Assembly: GCA_039030175.1 (NCBI GenBank)
Contig: JBCCER010000015.1
Coordinates: 1-43,475 of the forward strand
Direction of reading: 5' to 3'
DNA length: 43,475 nt
Origin: JANQGH01 sp039030175
Lineage (GTDB): Bacteria > Pseudomonadota > Alphaproteobacteria > DSM-16000 > Inquilinaceae
Shown: positions 8,463-15,948 of the stretch, piece after piece
Layout of the letters: every line of letters begins with the position of its first letter
Numbering within the stretch: position 1 is the stretch's first letter
Translations under genes and position numbers: made by a program
Notes under the pieces: model-generated
What the model was told of the DNA's origin: nothing
Seen by the model: only the letters and a program-made list of their open reading frames with translations
The model's database searches: none

Positions 8463-8730
8463 TATTTTGTACCGTTCAGTCGCCTTCAAAAAACCCTTAT
8501 CCTGGAAAGACTTACCGTTGCGTTTCGCAATTTGGTCTGGCACGATGACGGCTTATCGGGGCCATGCTAGGTCTGGGGGTTGGGGCATATGTAAGGGAAG
8601 CTCAACCAGTCCAGCTCTGGCAGCCGGATGATGGGCGGTCCCTAATGAGCGGGCGGGGGAGAAGGCAGACGGCCAAGTTGCGACGGCCTGACGAATCTGC
8701 CAAAGCCGCTGCGGGAGGAGTTAAGTAGCC
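8463..8730 (+). other. intergenic interval between rpsA terminator and ihfB
   Basis: About 270 bp without a credible gene. It holds a small inverted repeat TTGCG-TTT-CGCAA (8518-8530) and ends with a GGGAGGAG ribosome site (8713-8720) for ihfB. The ihfB promoter must lie here if the upstream terminator works, but no clear -35/-10 pair was recognised. From memory, sppA often sits between these two genes in related genomes; it is absent here. Confidence 0.5.
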
Positions 8731-9012
8731 ATGACGAAATCGGAGTTAATCGCACGACTGGCGGAGCAAAACCCACATCTTTACCAGCGAGATGTCGAGC
8801 GGATCGTATCCACCATTTTTGATGAGATCGCCGAGGCATTGGCGGCCGGACATCGGGTGGAGTTACGCGGATTTGGCGCCTTTTCAGTCAAACACCGTGA
8901 GGCGCGCACTGGCAGAAATCCGCGCACTGGCGAAACGGTAAGCGTCGCACGTAAAAGCGTGCCGTTTTTCAAGACAGGTAAACAGCTGCGCGAGCGCCTG
9001 AACGCAAGCTAG
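8731..9012 (+). CDS. ihfB: integration host factor beta subunit
   Basis: IhfB pairs with IhfA to form a DNA-bending protein used in transcription, recombination and replication. The 93-residue length is normal. The sequence starts MTKSELIARLAEQNPHLYQRDVE, typical of IHF-beta rather than HU. The DNA-binding arm contains ELRGFGAFSVKHREARTGRN and the RNPRTGETV loop with its conserved proline, followed by the VPFFKTGKQLRERLN helix. Position directly after rpsA supports the beta assignment. ATG 8731 has a strong GGGAGGAG site 10 bp upstream. Confidence 0.96.
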   Translation: MTKSELIARLAEQNPHLYQRDVERIVSTIFDEIAEALAAGHRVELRGFGAFSVKHREARTGRNPRTGETVSVARKSVPFFKTGKQLRERLNAS

Positions 9013-9045
9013 ACGGCCCCTACAGCGCCCGTCGGAGGAAGATCG

Positions 9046-9411
9046 TTGCGTTACTTCAGTTGGATCATCACCATTCCGCTGGCCGTGATCGCGGTGCTGT
9101 TCGCCATCTCCAATCGTGACCCGGTAACGTTGGATCTTTGGCCACTTCCCTTCACGCTCACGATACCGATCTTCATCGTTGTATTGGCGGCAATCGTCGT
9201 CGGCTTCCTGGCCGGCGGATTGGTTGCCTGGATGGGTAGCAGCCGGTATCGGCGCGCCGCCAGGCGGGAACGCGCCCGAGCCGATGCGCTGCGTGCGGAA
9301 ACCAAGGCCGCGCAACAATCCGCCGCCAATGCACGACGCCAGGCGCGCGAAGCCTCCGCTGCCGCACTGCCAGCGGCAAACATCCAGGGCGCCCTCGCCG
9401 ACAAGCGTTGA
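9046..9411 (+). CDS. LapA-domain (DUF1049) inner-membrane protein
   Basis: The 121-residue protein has two membrane helices (about residues 5-22 and 42-65) separated by SNRDPVTLDLWPLPFTL, the signature of the LapA/DUF1049 family. A basic, alanine-rich, probably coiled-coil cytoplasmic tail follows. In Escherichia coli the related LapA works with LapB in lipopolysaccharide assembly control; whether that holds here is not known. The start is TTG 9046, supported by GGAGGAA ending 5 bp upstream. ihfB lies 33 bp before it, so the two may be co-transcribed, as in many alphaproteobacteria. Confidence 0.9.
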   Translation: MRYFSWIITIPLAVIAVLFAISNRDPVTLDLWPLPFTLTIPIFIVVLAAIVVGFLAGGLVAWMGSSRYRRAARRERARADALRAETKAAQQSAANARRQAREASAAALPAANIQGALADKR

Positions 9412-9439
9412 ATTTGGAATTAGACGAGGGCGGGCCGAT

Positions 9440-10372
9440 ATGCGGGTGATCGACGCCGCTGCGGTTGAGTCCGCACTCGACTACACGGCCCTTGTCGAGG
9501 CGCTTCGGCAAGCATTTCGGTCCGACATCACGACACCACTGCGCCACCACCACACCATTCCGGTTCCCGGCGGGCAGGACGGCACGTTGCTGCTGATGCC
9601 TGCTTGGCAGGACGGTACGCATATAGGGATCAAGATCGCCAGCGCCTTTCCCGACAACGGCGCAAGCAATCTGCCGATGATCATGGCGACCTATCTGCTG
9701 CTCAACGGCAGGACAGGCGAGCCGCTCGCGATGATCGACGGCGTGGCCCTGACCGTTCGACGAACCGCCTGCGCCTCGGCGCTGGCCGCGAGCTATCTCG
9801 CCCGCGAAGACAGCGAACGCCTTCTCATGGTGGGTACCGGTCAACTCGCGCCGCATCTGATCAAGGCCCACGCCGCCATACGGCCCATCCGCGAGGTTCT
9901 GATCTGGGGGCGTTCGCCGGCCAAGGCGCGCTCGCTTGCCAGCACCCTGAATAGCCCCGACCTCAAGGTCGACTGGACCGAGGATCTCGCCAGCGCGGCG
10001 GCCGGGGCGGACATCATCTCATGCGCGACGGGATCGGCCGATCCGCTGATCAAGGGCGCTTGGCTGACTGCAGGTACCCACGTGGATCTGGTCGGAGGCT
10101 ACCGCCCCGACATGCGCGAGACCGATGACGATGCAATACGCCGGTCCACAGTGTTCGTCGACACACGGGAAGGCGCCTGCGTGGAGGCGGGCGATATCGT
10201 TTTGCCGATCGAAAACGGCCTGCTCCGTACCGAGGACACCGCGGACCTGTTTGATCTCACTAAAGGGGATCGAGACGGACGGCGACATGCGGACGAGATC
10301 ACCCTGTTCAAATCCGTCGGCACGGCGCTGGAAGACCTTGCCGCCGCCCAACTTACGATGCAGCGCACATGA
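9440..10372 (+). CDS. ornithine cyclodeaminase/mu-crystallin family protein
   Basis: Members are NAD(P)-dependent enzymes that deaminate ornithine to proline, reduce cyclic imino acids such as pyrroline- or piperideine-2-carboxylate, or oxidise alanine and other amino acids. The 310-residue protein keeps Lys65 in HIGIKIAS, the arginines at 107-108 in LTVRRTAC, the nucleotide-binding VGTGQLAPH (131-139) and HVDLVGGYRPDMRE with the catalytic-type Asp. These cannot separate the alternative reactions. The frame is open far upstream, but ATG 9440 gives the family N-terminus and has a CGAGGGCGGG site before it. The stop overlaps the next gene by 4 bp (ATGA), so this enzyme and the AGE epimerase are coupled. 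Confidence 0.88.
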   Translation: MRVIDAAAVESALDYTALVEALRQAFRSDITTPLRHHHTIPVPGGQDGTLLLMPAWQDGTHIGIKIASAFPDNGASNLPMIMATYLLLNGRTGEPLAMIDGVALTVRRTACASALAASYLAREDSERLLMVGTGQLAPHLIKAHAAIRPIREVLIWGRSPAKARSLASTLNSPDLKVDWTEDLASAAAGADIISCATGSADPLIKGAWLTAGTHVDLVGGYRPDMRETDDDAIRRSTVFVDTREGACVEAGDIVLPIENGLLRTEDTADLFDLTKGDRDGRRHADEITLFKSVGTALEDLAAAQLTMQRT

Positions 10373-11523
10373 CACAATCGCACGCCGTAGCCATCCCGCC
10401 GCTCCGGTCGTGGACGACCGACATCCTGCTCCCGTTCTGGGCATCGAAGGGATTTGACGAAAAGCGGGGCTGTTTTGTCGAACAGCTTGCGTTGGACGGG
10501 ACGCCGAACGATCCGGGCTTCACACGGTTTCGCGTTCAAGCCCGCCAGACCTACGTCTTTGCCCATGCGCATATTTTGGGGGCTGGCGACTATGCCCTAC
10601 CCCGCGCGCTGGACGGCTTTGCCTTTCTCAAACGGTGCTGGAGCGAGAAGGATGGCGGCTTTCCGATGCGCCTGACGTTGGATGCGGAAATCGTCGACCC
10701 CACCATCGACCTTTACGACCATGCCTTCGCTATCCTGGCCTTGGCCTGGATGCATCGCGCGACCGGCGAACAGGAGCCTCTGGATTGGGCAGAGCGTGTA
10801 TTGTCGCTGATCACCGAAAGAATGGCGCACCCAGCCGGCGGCTTTGTCGAACAGCTGCCCGTCGACAGCAGCAAGCCGCGCCGGCAGAACCCGCATATGC
10901 ACCTTTTGGAGGCTTTCCTTGCCGCACACGCGGCGACGCGGGACGCGCGATGGCTGGCCCAAGCCGAAAACATGGTCGGTCTCTTGATCGATCATTTCTT
11001 GGATGACCAAGGAACATTGGCCGAATTCTTCGATGACGAGTGGCGCCTCAAACAAGGACACGAGGGTCAGATACGCGAGCCCGGCCATCAGTTCGAATGG
11101 GTCTGGCTGCTGAACCGGTATCGAGCCCAAGGGGGCGCGCGTGATGTCGATGAAATCGCCGACCGGCTCATGACCTTTGGCGTGCGCCACGGCATCGATA
11201 CCAGCGAGGGCCAAGTTCTGGCTGCATTCAACGAGATCGCGCCAGATGGGCAGATTATTGACGGCAGTAAACGGTTTTGGCCACAGACCGAAGCCATCCG
11301 CGCCTTTGCCGTCATGCATGAGCAAGCCGAGGACGAAGGGGCCGCCGAAATGGTCCGTACCCTGTTAGCAATGCTGTTCCAGCATTATCTGTCCGCCGAG
11401 GACGGCATTTTGCGCGACGGGCTGTCGCGAGATGGCACCGCATGCGATCCTTTCAGCCCATCCAGCAGCCTTTATCACCTATGGGGCGCCATCTTGGAGG
11501 CTCGCGACCTCATCGACGGCTGA
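10369..11523 (+). CDS. AGE-family sugar epimerase/isomerase
   Basis: The N-acylglucosamine 2-epimerase (AGE) superfamily includes N-acetylglucosamine 2-epimerases, mannose isomerases and cellobiose epimerases, all with an alpha6/alpha6 barrel. The 384-residue protein has IDLYDHAFAILAL (about 113-125), NPHMHLLEAFLAAH (174-187), EPGHQFEWVWLLNR (237-250) and KRFWPQTEAIRAF (301-313), then SSSLYHLWG near the C-terminus. His240 and His370 match the two catalytic histidines of the superfamily. No allosteric ATP site was recognised. It is translationally coupled to the cyclodeaminase homologue. Its 3' end overlaps the convergent DUF1127 gene by 14 bp. The exact sugar is unknown. Confidence 0.9.
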   Translation: MTQSHAVAIPPLRSWTTDILLPFWASKGFDEKRGCFVEQLALDGTPNDPGFTRFRVQARQTYVFAHAHILGAGDYALPRALDGFAFLKRCWSEKDGGFPMRLTLDAEIVDPTIDLYDHAFAILALAWMHRATGEQEPLDWAERVLSLITERMAHPAGGFVEQLPVDSSKPRRQNPHMHLLEAFLAAHAATRDARWLAQAENMVGLLIDHFLDDQGTLAEFFDDEWRLKQGHEGQIREPGHQFEWVWLLNRYRAQGGARDVDEIADRLMTFGVRHGIDTSEGQVLAAFNEIAPDGQIIDGSKRFWPQTEAIRAFAVMHEQAEDEGAAEMVRTLLAMLFQHYLSAEDGILRDGLSRDGTACDPFSPSSSLYHLWGAILEARDLIDG

Positions 11524-11665
11524 TATCGTCATTCTTCAGTCCGATGTCTTGCAACAGATGCTCCGATAGCAGCCATATCCTGGCGGTGCGCGCAGAACGT
11601 CTTCTGTCAGCCAGCGACCAAAGCTGGCACAAGGCGAATAGTCTGTAACGGCGAATGCTCCACAT
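11510..11665 (-). CDS. DUF1127 small protein
   Basis: This small basic protein (51 residues from ATG 11665) ends with the DUF1127 core, HLLQDIGLKNDDISRR, preceded by an arginine-rich helix (LADRRRSARTARIWLLS). DUF1127 proteins are short, conserved in proteobacteria, and some bind RNA or affect phosphate, carbon or C4 metabolism; no role can be assigned here. ATG 11665 is preferred because GGGGAAG ends 6 bp upstream. ATG 11680 and TTG 11698 are alternatives that add 5 or 11 residues. The gene is divergent from a LysR regulator with a LysR-type inverted repeat between them, an arrangement repeated at 40.3 kb. Confidence 0.72.
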   Translation of the reverse strand: MWSIRRYRLFALCQLWSLADRRRSARTARIWLLSEHLLQDIGLKNDDISRR

Positions 11666-11713
11666 TGGCGGCTTCCCCATGCGATCGGAAGCCAACACTC
11701 AACCATTCGCTAC

Positions 11714-11736
11714 TGATTTGAAATTCCCAGAAATCA
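11714..11736. promoter_or_regulatory. LysR-type binding site (T-N11-A)
   Basis: TGATTT and AAATCA form a perfect 6-bp inverted repeat separated by exactly 11 bases, matching the T-N11-A core of LysR-family operators. It lies between the divergent DUF1127 and LysR genes, where autoregulation and control of the neighbour would be expected. A second CAGAAAT copy (11749-11755) repeats one half-site region (11728-11734) 21 bp away. Confidence 0.6.
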
Positions 11737-11768
11737 AATGATACTGTTCAGAAATGAATAGGCGGACG

Positions 11769-12683
11769 ATGAGTTGGGATCTGTTGCAGGTGTTTCAGGC
11801 CGTTTCGGAAACCGGCAGCCTGTCGGCGGCTGGACGCAAGCTGGGCCTTAGCCAACCGACGGTTGGGCGTCGGATCTCGGCCTTGGAGGCGGAGCTTGGG
11901 GAGCGCCTGTTCGAACGACGACTCGACGGGTTGCGCCTGACACGGGCGGGCGGAGCGCTTCATCCCATCGTCGAGGCCATGGGGTCGGAAGTCGATGCGC
12001 TCGACCGCCAATGGCACGCCGACAAAAGTAAGCTCTCCGGCACGGTTCGTATCTCGGGCGGCGAATGGAGCAGCCGAGTCGTCGTCCGGAATATCGCGCG
12101 CCTTAGAGCGTCGATGCCGGACGTCGAGATCGAAGTCGTCTCCAGCTTCGACTTCATGAATCTGAGCCGTCGCGAAGCAGATATCGGCTTACGCAACGCC
12201 TTGCCGGAAGCAGGGGACCTGATCACGCGACTGATCGCGAGATCGTCGCGAGCGGCGTATGCCTCCAAGGACTATGCGGCGGCAAACGAAGCCGCGATGA
12301 CCGAAAACCGATACTTAGAGTGCCGCTGGGTCGGCTATGACGACAGCCGACAGCAACTGGTGGCCGCCCGCTGGCTCGAAGCCCAGCGCGAAGGGCGGCC
12401 GCCTGAGCTGCGTTGCACATCGTCGATACTGGTACTGGAGGCAACGAAGGCGGGCGCCGGGCTTGCGCTGCTGCCCCGGTATGTCGGCGACCAGGAGCCG
12501 GACCTTGTCCCCGTAAGCCCGACGCTGGGCAATCTGCAAACCAATCTCTGGCTCGTCTATCATGCGGACGGCAGAAACCGGCCCGCCGTGATGGCCATGG
12601 TCGACGCATTGACCGACTTGTTCTCAGACGGCCAAAGACATAGTGTCGGCCCACCCGATTCCCACGAAACCAGCGCTGAATGA
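11769..12683 (+). CDS. LysR-family transcriptional regulator
   Basis: This 304-residue regulator has an N-terminal winged helix-turn-helix (LSAAGRKLGLSQPTVGRRIS, about residues 18-37, then LEAELGERLFERRLDGLRLT). A periplasmic-binding-protein-like effector domain follows from about residue 90. ATG 11769 is chosen because it gives the common family opening MSWDLLQVFQAV; ATG 11754 would add 5 residues. The gene ends 4 bp before the flavoenzyme start, so it probably shares a transcript with it and may control it. It is divergent from the DUF1127 gene. The effector is unknown. Confidence 0.92.
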   Translation: MSWDLLQVFQAVSETGSLSAAGRKLGLSQPTVGRRISALEAELGERLFERRLDGLRLTRAGGALHPIVEAMGSEVDALDRQWHADKSKLSGTVRISGGEWSSRVVVRNIARLRASMPDVEIEVVSSFDFMNLSRREADIGLRNALPEAGDLITRLIARSSRAAYASKDYAAANEAAMTENRYLECRWVGYDDSRQQLVAARWLEAQREGRPPELRCTSSILVLEATKAGAGLALLPRYVGDQEPDLVPVSPTLGNLQTNLWLVYHADGRNRPAVMAMVDALTDLFSDGQRHSVGPPDSHETSAE

Positions 12684-12687
12684 ACAG

Positions 12688-13797
12688 ATGAAAACATTGA
12701 TTGTCGGCGCCGGCATCATGGGGTTGTCGACTGCCTGGGCACTTAACAAGCGCGGACACAAGGTCACCGTCGTCGAACAAGGCCCGATCCCCAATCCTCT
12801 GGGGTCGTCGGTCGATCAACACCGGCTGATTCGCTTCCCCTATGGCGCGATGGACGGCTATGCGGCCATGGTATCCCATGCTTATCCAGCGTGGGACCGG
12901 CTTTGGGACGACCTTGGCCGGCGCTTGTATGTCAAAACCGGAACCCTGGCGGTTGGCACCAGCGGGCAGGATTGGCTGAACGACAGCGCCGCCGTCTTGG
13001 AGGCCCAGAACCACGAGCTGGAGCGGCTGCCACCGGACGACCTCGTGGCGCGATTCCCACTGCTCCGCGGCAACGATATCGATCAGGCCTTCTATCTCGA
13101 CAGCGGCGGCGTCCTGCTCGCCGGACGCATTGTGGAGGTGTTGGCACACCATCTGGCACGTCGAGGCGTGACACTAATGCCCCACCATGCCGCTACCGAG
13201 ATTGACCCAGACCAGGCGACTGTTCAGCTGCGCGATGGGCGAACGCTGGAGGCTGACAATCTGATCGTAGCCGCTGGCCCTTGGGTCGGCCGGTTGCTGC
13301 CGGATGCGGCATCCCGCGTATCCGCCTCGCGGCAGGTACTGGTCTATCTTAAGCCGCCGGTGGATCTGCAAGCCGGCTGGGCCGCTATGCCCATGTTGCT
13401 GGATATCGAGCCCGACCGAGGCTTCTACTTGATCCCGCCTGTCGCCGGCACCGGCCTGAAAATAGGCGACCACAGTTTTTCCATGGCGGGCGATCCGGAT
13501 CTCGACCGCGAAGCGACCGAGGACGAAGCGCGTGCGTTATTCGCCCTATGCGAAAACCGGCTCGCCTCGTTCGACCAATTTTCCTTGGACGCCGGCAAGA
13601 CCTGCTTTTACACCGTCCACCCACCCGAGGAGCGGTTTATCGTGGAGCCAGCCGGCGCCTCTTCCTGGGTGATGACCGGTTTCACCGGCCATGGCTTCAA
13701 GTTCGGCCCGCTGATGGGTGAAACGGTGGCCGACGCCTTGGAAGGTCATCGCAGGGCCGAAGAAGTTTCGCGCTGGGCCGCTGGATACATTGACTGA
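12688..13797 (+). CDS. FAD-dependent oxidoreductase, monomeric sarcosine oxidase/N-methyltryptophan oxidase type
   Basis: This 369-residue enzyme belongs to the D-amino-acid-oxidase fold family. The N-terminal MKTLIVGAGIMGLSTAW holds the FAD dinucleotide motif (G7, G9, G12), and Glu30 closes the second strand of the fold. The C-terminal region contains KTCFYTVHPPEERFI and GFTGHGFKFGP. Cys306 lies where sarcosine oxidase and SolA bind FAD covalently. It should oxidise a secondary amine, such as an N-methyl amino acid or cyclic imino acid, with release of hydrogen peroxide. The frame is open back to GTG 12643, but ATG 12688 matches the family start. The neighbouring cyclodeaminase homologue handles related substrates. 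Confidence 0.88.
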   Translation: MKTLIVGAGIMGLSTAWALNKRGHKVTVVEQGPIPNPLGSSVDQHRLIRFPYGAMDGYAAMVSHAYPAWDRLWDDLGRRLYVKTGTLAVGTSGQDWLNDSAAVLEAQNHELERLPPDDLVARFPLLRGNDIDQAFYLDSGGVLLAGRIVEVLAHHLARRGVTLMPHHAATEIDPDQATVQLRDGRTLEADNLIVAAGPWVGRLLPDAASRVSASRQVLVYLKPPVDLQAGWAAMPMLLDIEPDRGFYLIPPVAGTGLKIGDHSFSMAGDPDLDREATEDEARALFALCENRLASFDQFSLDAGKTCFYTVHPPEERFIVEPAGASSWVMTGFTGHGFKFGPLMGETVADALEGHRRAEEVSRWAAGYID

Positions 13798-13830
13798 ATA
13801 AACTGACTGACCCATTACCGGAGCGTCGCC

Positions 13831-14538
13831 ATGTCACCGATCTTTGTCGCCATCGACACCATCTCCATGGACACGGCGCTCAACTGGGCGCGCGCGGCCG
13901 GCCCACACGTTGGTGGCGTCAAGCTAGGGCTTGAGTTCTTCTCGAACAACGGGCCGCAGGGCGTGCGAGAAGTGCAGCAGGCGTCCGGCAAGCCGATCTT
14001 CCTGGATGTCAAACTGCACGACATTCCGAACACGGTGGCGGGGGCCGTTCGGGCCCTGTGCCCGCTCGGCGTCACCTACATCACGATCCACACCAGCGGC
14101 GGTGAGGAGATGATGCGCGCGGCCGCCGAGGCTGCGGAAGAAGGCGCCAGTATCTACGGCGTAACGCGCCCGAAACTGCTGGGCGTCACGGTGCTAACCA
14201 GCCTTGAGTCAACCGATCTTTTAGAGGTCGGCCAGGACCCCGATGTCGGCAGTCAGGTTCATCGGTTGGCGTCGCTGGCGATCGAAAGCGGGCTCGATGG
14301 GCTCGTCTGTGCGGCATCGGAGATCACTCAGCTTCGCGCGGCGCTTGGCCCCGACGTGGTGCTGATGGTCCCCGGCATTCGGCCGGCAGGGTCGGCCGAG
14401 GATGACCAGAAGCGCACAAAGACGCCGCAAGAGGCCATGGCGTTGGGGGCAACCCACCTGGTCATCGGCCGGCCAATCACCCAAGCCGACGACCCCGGCG
14501 CGGCCGCAGCGACCATCAATCAGCCGCTCGTGGCCTAG
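13831..14538 (+). CDS. pyrF: orotidine 5'-phosphate decarboxylase
   Basis: PyrF converts OMP to UMP, the last step of de novo pyrimidine synthesis. The 235-residue protein begins MSPIFVAIDT and carries the catalytic DxKxxD motif in FLDVKLHDIPNT (Asp59, Lys61, Asp64). It also has the phosphate-binding VPGIRPAG near residue 183 and LVIGRPIT near residue 212. The fold is a TIM barrel of normal length. A GGAG sequence lies near 13820. The gene precedes trpF by 34 bp, and both are ordinary housekeeping genes. Confidence 0.97.
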   Translation: MSPIFVAIDTISMDTALNWARAAGPHVGGVKLGLEFFSNNGPQGVREVQQASGKPIFLDVKLHDIPNTVAGAVRALCPLGVTYITIHTSGGEEMMRAAAEAAEEGASIYGVTRPKLLGVTVLTSLESTDLLEVGQDPDVGSQVHRLASLAIESGLDGLVCAASEITQLRAALGPDVVLMVPGIRPAGSAEDDQKRTKTPQEAMALGATHLVIGRPITQADDPGAAAATINQPLVA

Positions 14539-14572
14539 AGAAGTTGAACAGGACGGCTTTCGGCCCCATGCT

Positions 14573-15223
14573 ATGCCCATGAGGCTGGAAACCAAGATTT
14601 GCGGGATAACGACGCCGGAAACATTGGCCGCTGCCGCCGCGCACGGCGCGCGGTATATCGGGCTTAACTTCTATCCGAAGAGCCCGCGCTATGTCGGACC
14701 GGCGGTGGCTGCCCAACTGGCGCGTCGCGCCCCAACCGGTGTACGCACGGTCGGCCTGTTCGTCTCACCTGACGACGAACTGCTGGACAGCGTTTTGTCG
14801 CAGGTTCCTCTCGACATGATCCAATTGCATGGCGACGAGACGCCCGAGCGCGTTGCCGAGATCAGACGCAATGTCTCGATGCCCGTCATGAAGGCAATTC
14901 GCATCGCCGGCGATGAGGATCTTGACCAGGTGCCCGCCTTTGAGGCCGCAGCCGACCGGCTGCTGTTTGACACCAAGCTGCCGAAAAACGTCGCCACGCT
15001 TCCCGGCGGCAACGGCGTCGCGTTTGACTGGACGCTTCTCGCCAACCGTGAATGGTCAAAACCCTGGATGCTCTCCGGCGGGCTGAACGCGGATAATCTG
15101 GCCGAGGCCATTCGCACGACGGGCGCAACTGCGGTCGATACCTCGTCGGGCGTCGAGGATCGCCCTGGTAACAAGACGCCAGCTTTGATCCGCGATTTCC
15201 TGACCCAGGCCGCGCAACTTTGA
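14573..15223 (+). CDS. trpF: phosphoribosylanthranilate isomerase
   Basis: TrpF isomerises phosphoribosylanthranilate to the ribulose form in tryptophan synthesis. The 216-residue TIM-barrel protein starts MPMRLETKICGITTPE. Cys10 in KICGIT is the catalytic base, and the general acid Asp lies in VDTSSGVED near the C-terminus. GARYIGLNFYPKSPR and PWMLSGGLNADNLAEAI are typical. ATG 14573 and ATG 14579 are both possible. No strong ribosome site was seen. In related genomes trpF is directly followed by trpBA; here about 5.5 kb of unrelated genes intervenes. Confidence 0.95.
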   Translation: MPMRLETKICGITTPETLAAAAAHGARYIGLNFYPKSPRYVGPAVAAQLARRAPTGVRTVGLFVSPDDELLDSVLSQVPLDMIQLHGDETPERVAEIRRNVSMPVMKAIRIAGDEDLDQVPAFEAAADRLLFDTKLPKNVATLPGGNGVAFDWTLLANREWSKPWMLSGGLNADNLAEAIRTTGATAVDTSSGVEDRPGNKTPALIRDFLTQAAQL

Positions 15224-15229
15224 CGCCAA

Positions 15230-15943
15230 TCAAGCCGCGGGCAGCGGCTTGGCGAAGTTCAAGGTCTCGCCAGTCTCCGGATTCACGATCGGCTCTGCCG
15301 AGTACTGGCACACATAGGCCCGCCTTGGCGTCTGCGTGCGGTTCGGGCCGGACCGGTGGAGCGTCACGCTGGAGAACGCGACGATAGTACCGGCCTCGCA
15401 CGGCACTGCGATGCCCTCCTTGTCCCCGTCATAGCCGACCATCTCGCTGCCGGCATCGTCCCACCGATGGCGATTGACCGAGACATCGGCGTCCAAATTG
15501 CGCGGAAGAACATGGACGCAGCCATTATCGAGCGTCGCGTCATCCAACGCGCACCACAAGGTCAGATACGGTCTATGCTCAAACCCGACATAGCCGGAAT
15601 CCTGATGCCAGGCGAAGCCCGATCCGGCGCCGGCAGCCTTAAAGACAAATTGCTCCGTAAACAGGCGAGGGTCCGGACCGATCAATTCCCGCGCCAACTC
15701 GGCTGCTGCCCCCTCGAGCACAAATGAGGCGACCGCCGGATAGGCCTCGTGCTGCCGCGCTAGAAACAGGCGGCGCTCGCCGACATTGATTTTGTGCCGC
15801 GACTTAACCCTGGCCTCGCGGTCCGGGTCAGCGACCATCGTATCGCAGGCCTGGCGAAGGTCAGCCAAGGCAGCGGCGTCAATTCGATTGGGGAACACGC
15901 AATAGCCATTGCGGCGATAGTCGTCATTTGGGTCGACGGTCAT
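15230..15943 (-). CDS. phytanoyl-CoA dioxygenase (PhyH) family protein
   Basis: PhyH-family enzymes are Fe(II)/2-oxoglutarate-dependent oxygenases acting on lipids, osmolytes such as ectoine, phosphonates or secondary metabolites. The 237-residue protein has the iron-binding H113-x-D115 in AWHQDSGYVGF. The distal histidine is His196 in VTLHRSGPN, and Arg207 or Arg208 could bind 2-oxoglutarate. The substrate cannot be assigned. The C-terminal SAEPIVNPETGETLNF segment is intact. The gene is convergent with trpF (6 bp apart) and divergent from an AraC regulator whose open frame begins only 5 bp away, suggesting paired regulation. Confidence 0.88.
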   Translation of the reverse strand: MTVDPNDDYRRNGYCVFPNRIDAAALADLRQACDTMVADPDREARVKSRHKINVGERRLFLARQHEAYPAVASFVLEGAAAELARELIGPDPRLFTEQFVFKAAGAGSGFAWHQDSGYVGFEHRPYLTLWCALDDATLDNGCVHVLPRNLDADVSVNRHRWDDAGSEMVGYDGDKEGIAVPCEAGTIVAFSSVTLHRSGPNRTQTPRRAYVCQYSAEPIVNPETGETLNFAKPLPAA

Positions 15944-15948
15944 AACCT

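Noticed and set aside
8518..8530. TTGCG-TTT-CGCAA as an operator of ihfB
   Set aside because: The arms are only 5 bp, the loop is 3 bases and no promoter was placed around it; chance is likely.
12223..13152. 309-codon minus-strand frame across the LysR and flavoenzyme genes
   Set aside because: Both plus-strand genes are clear and this frame gives only an Arg/Pro/Gly-rich shadow protein.
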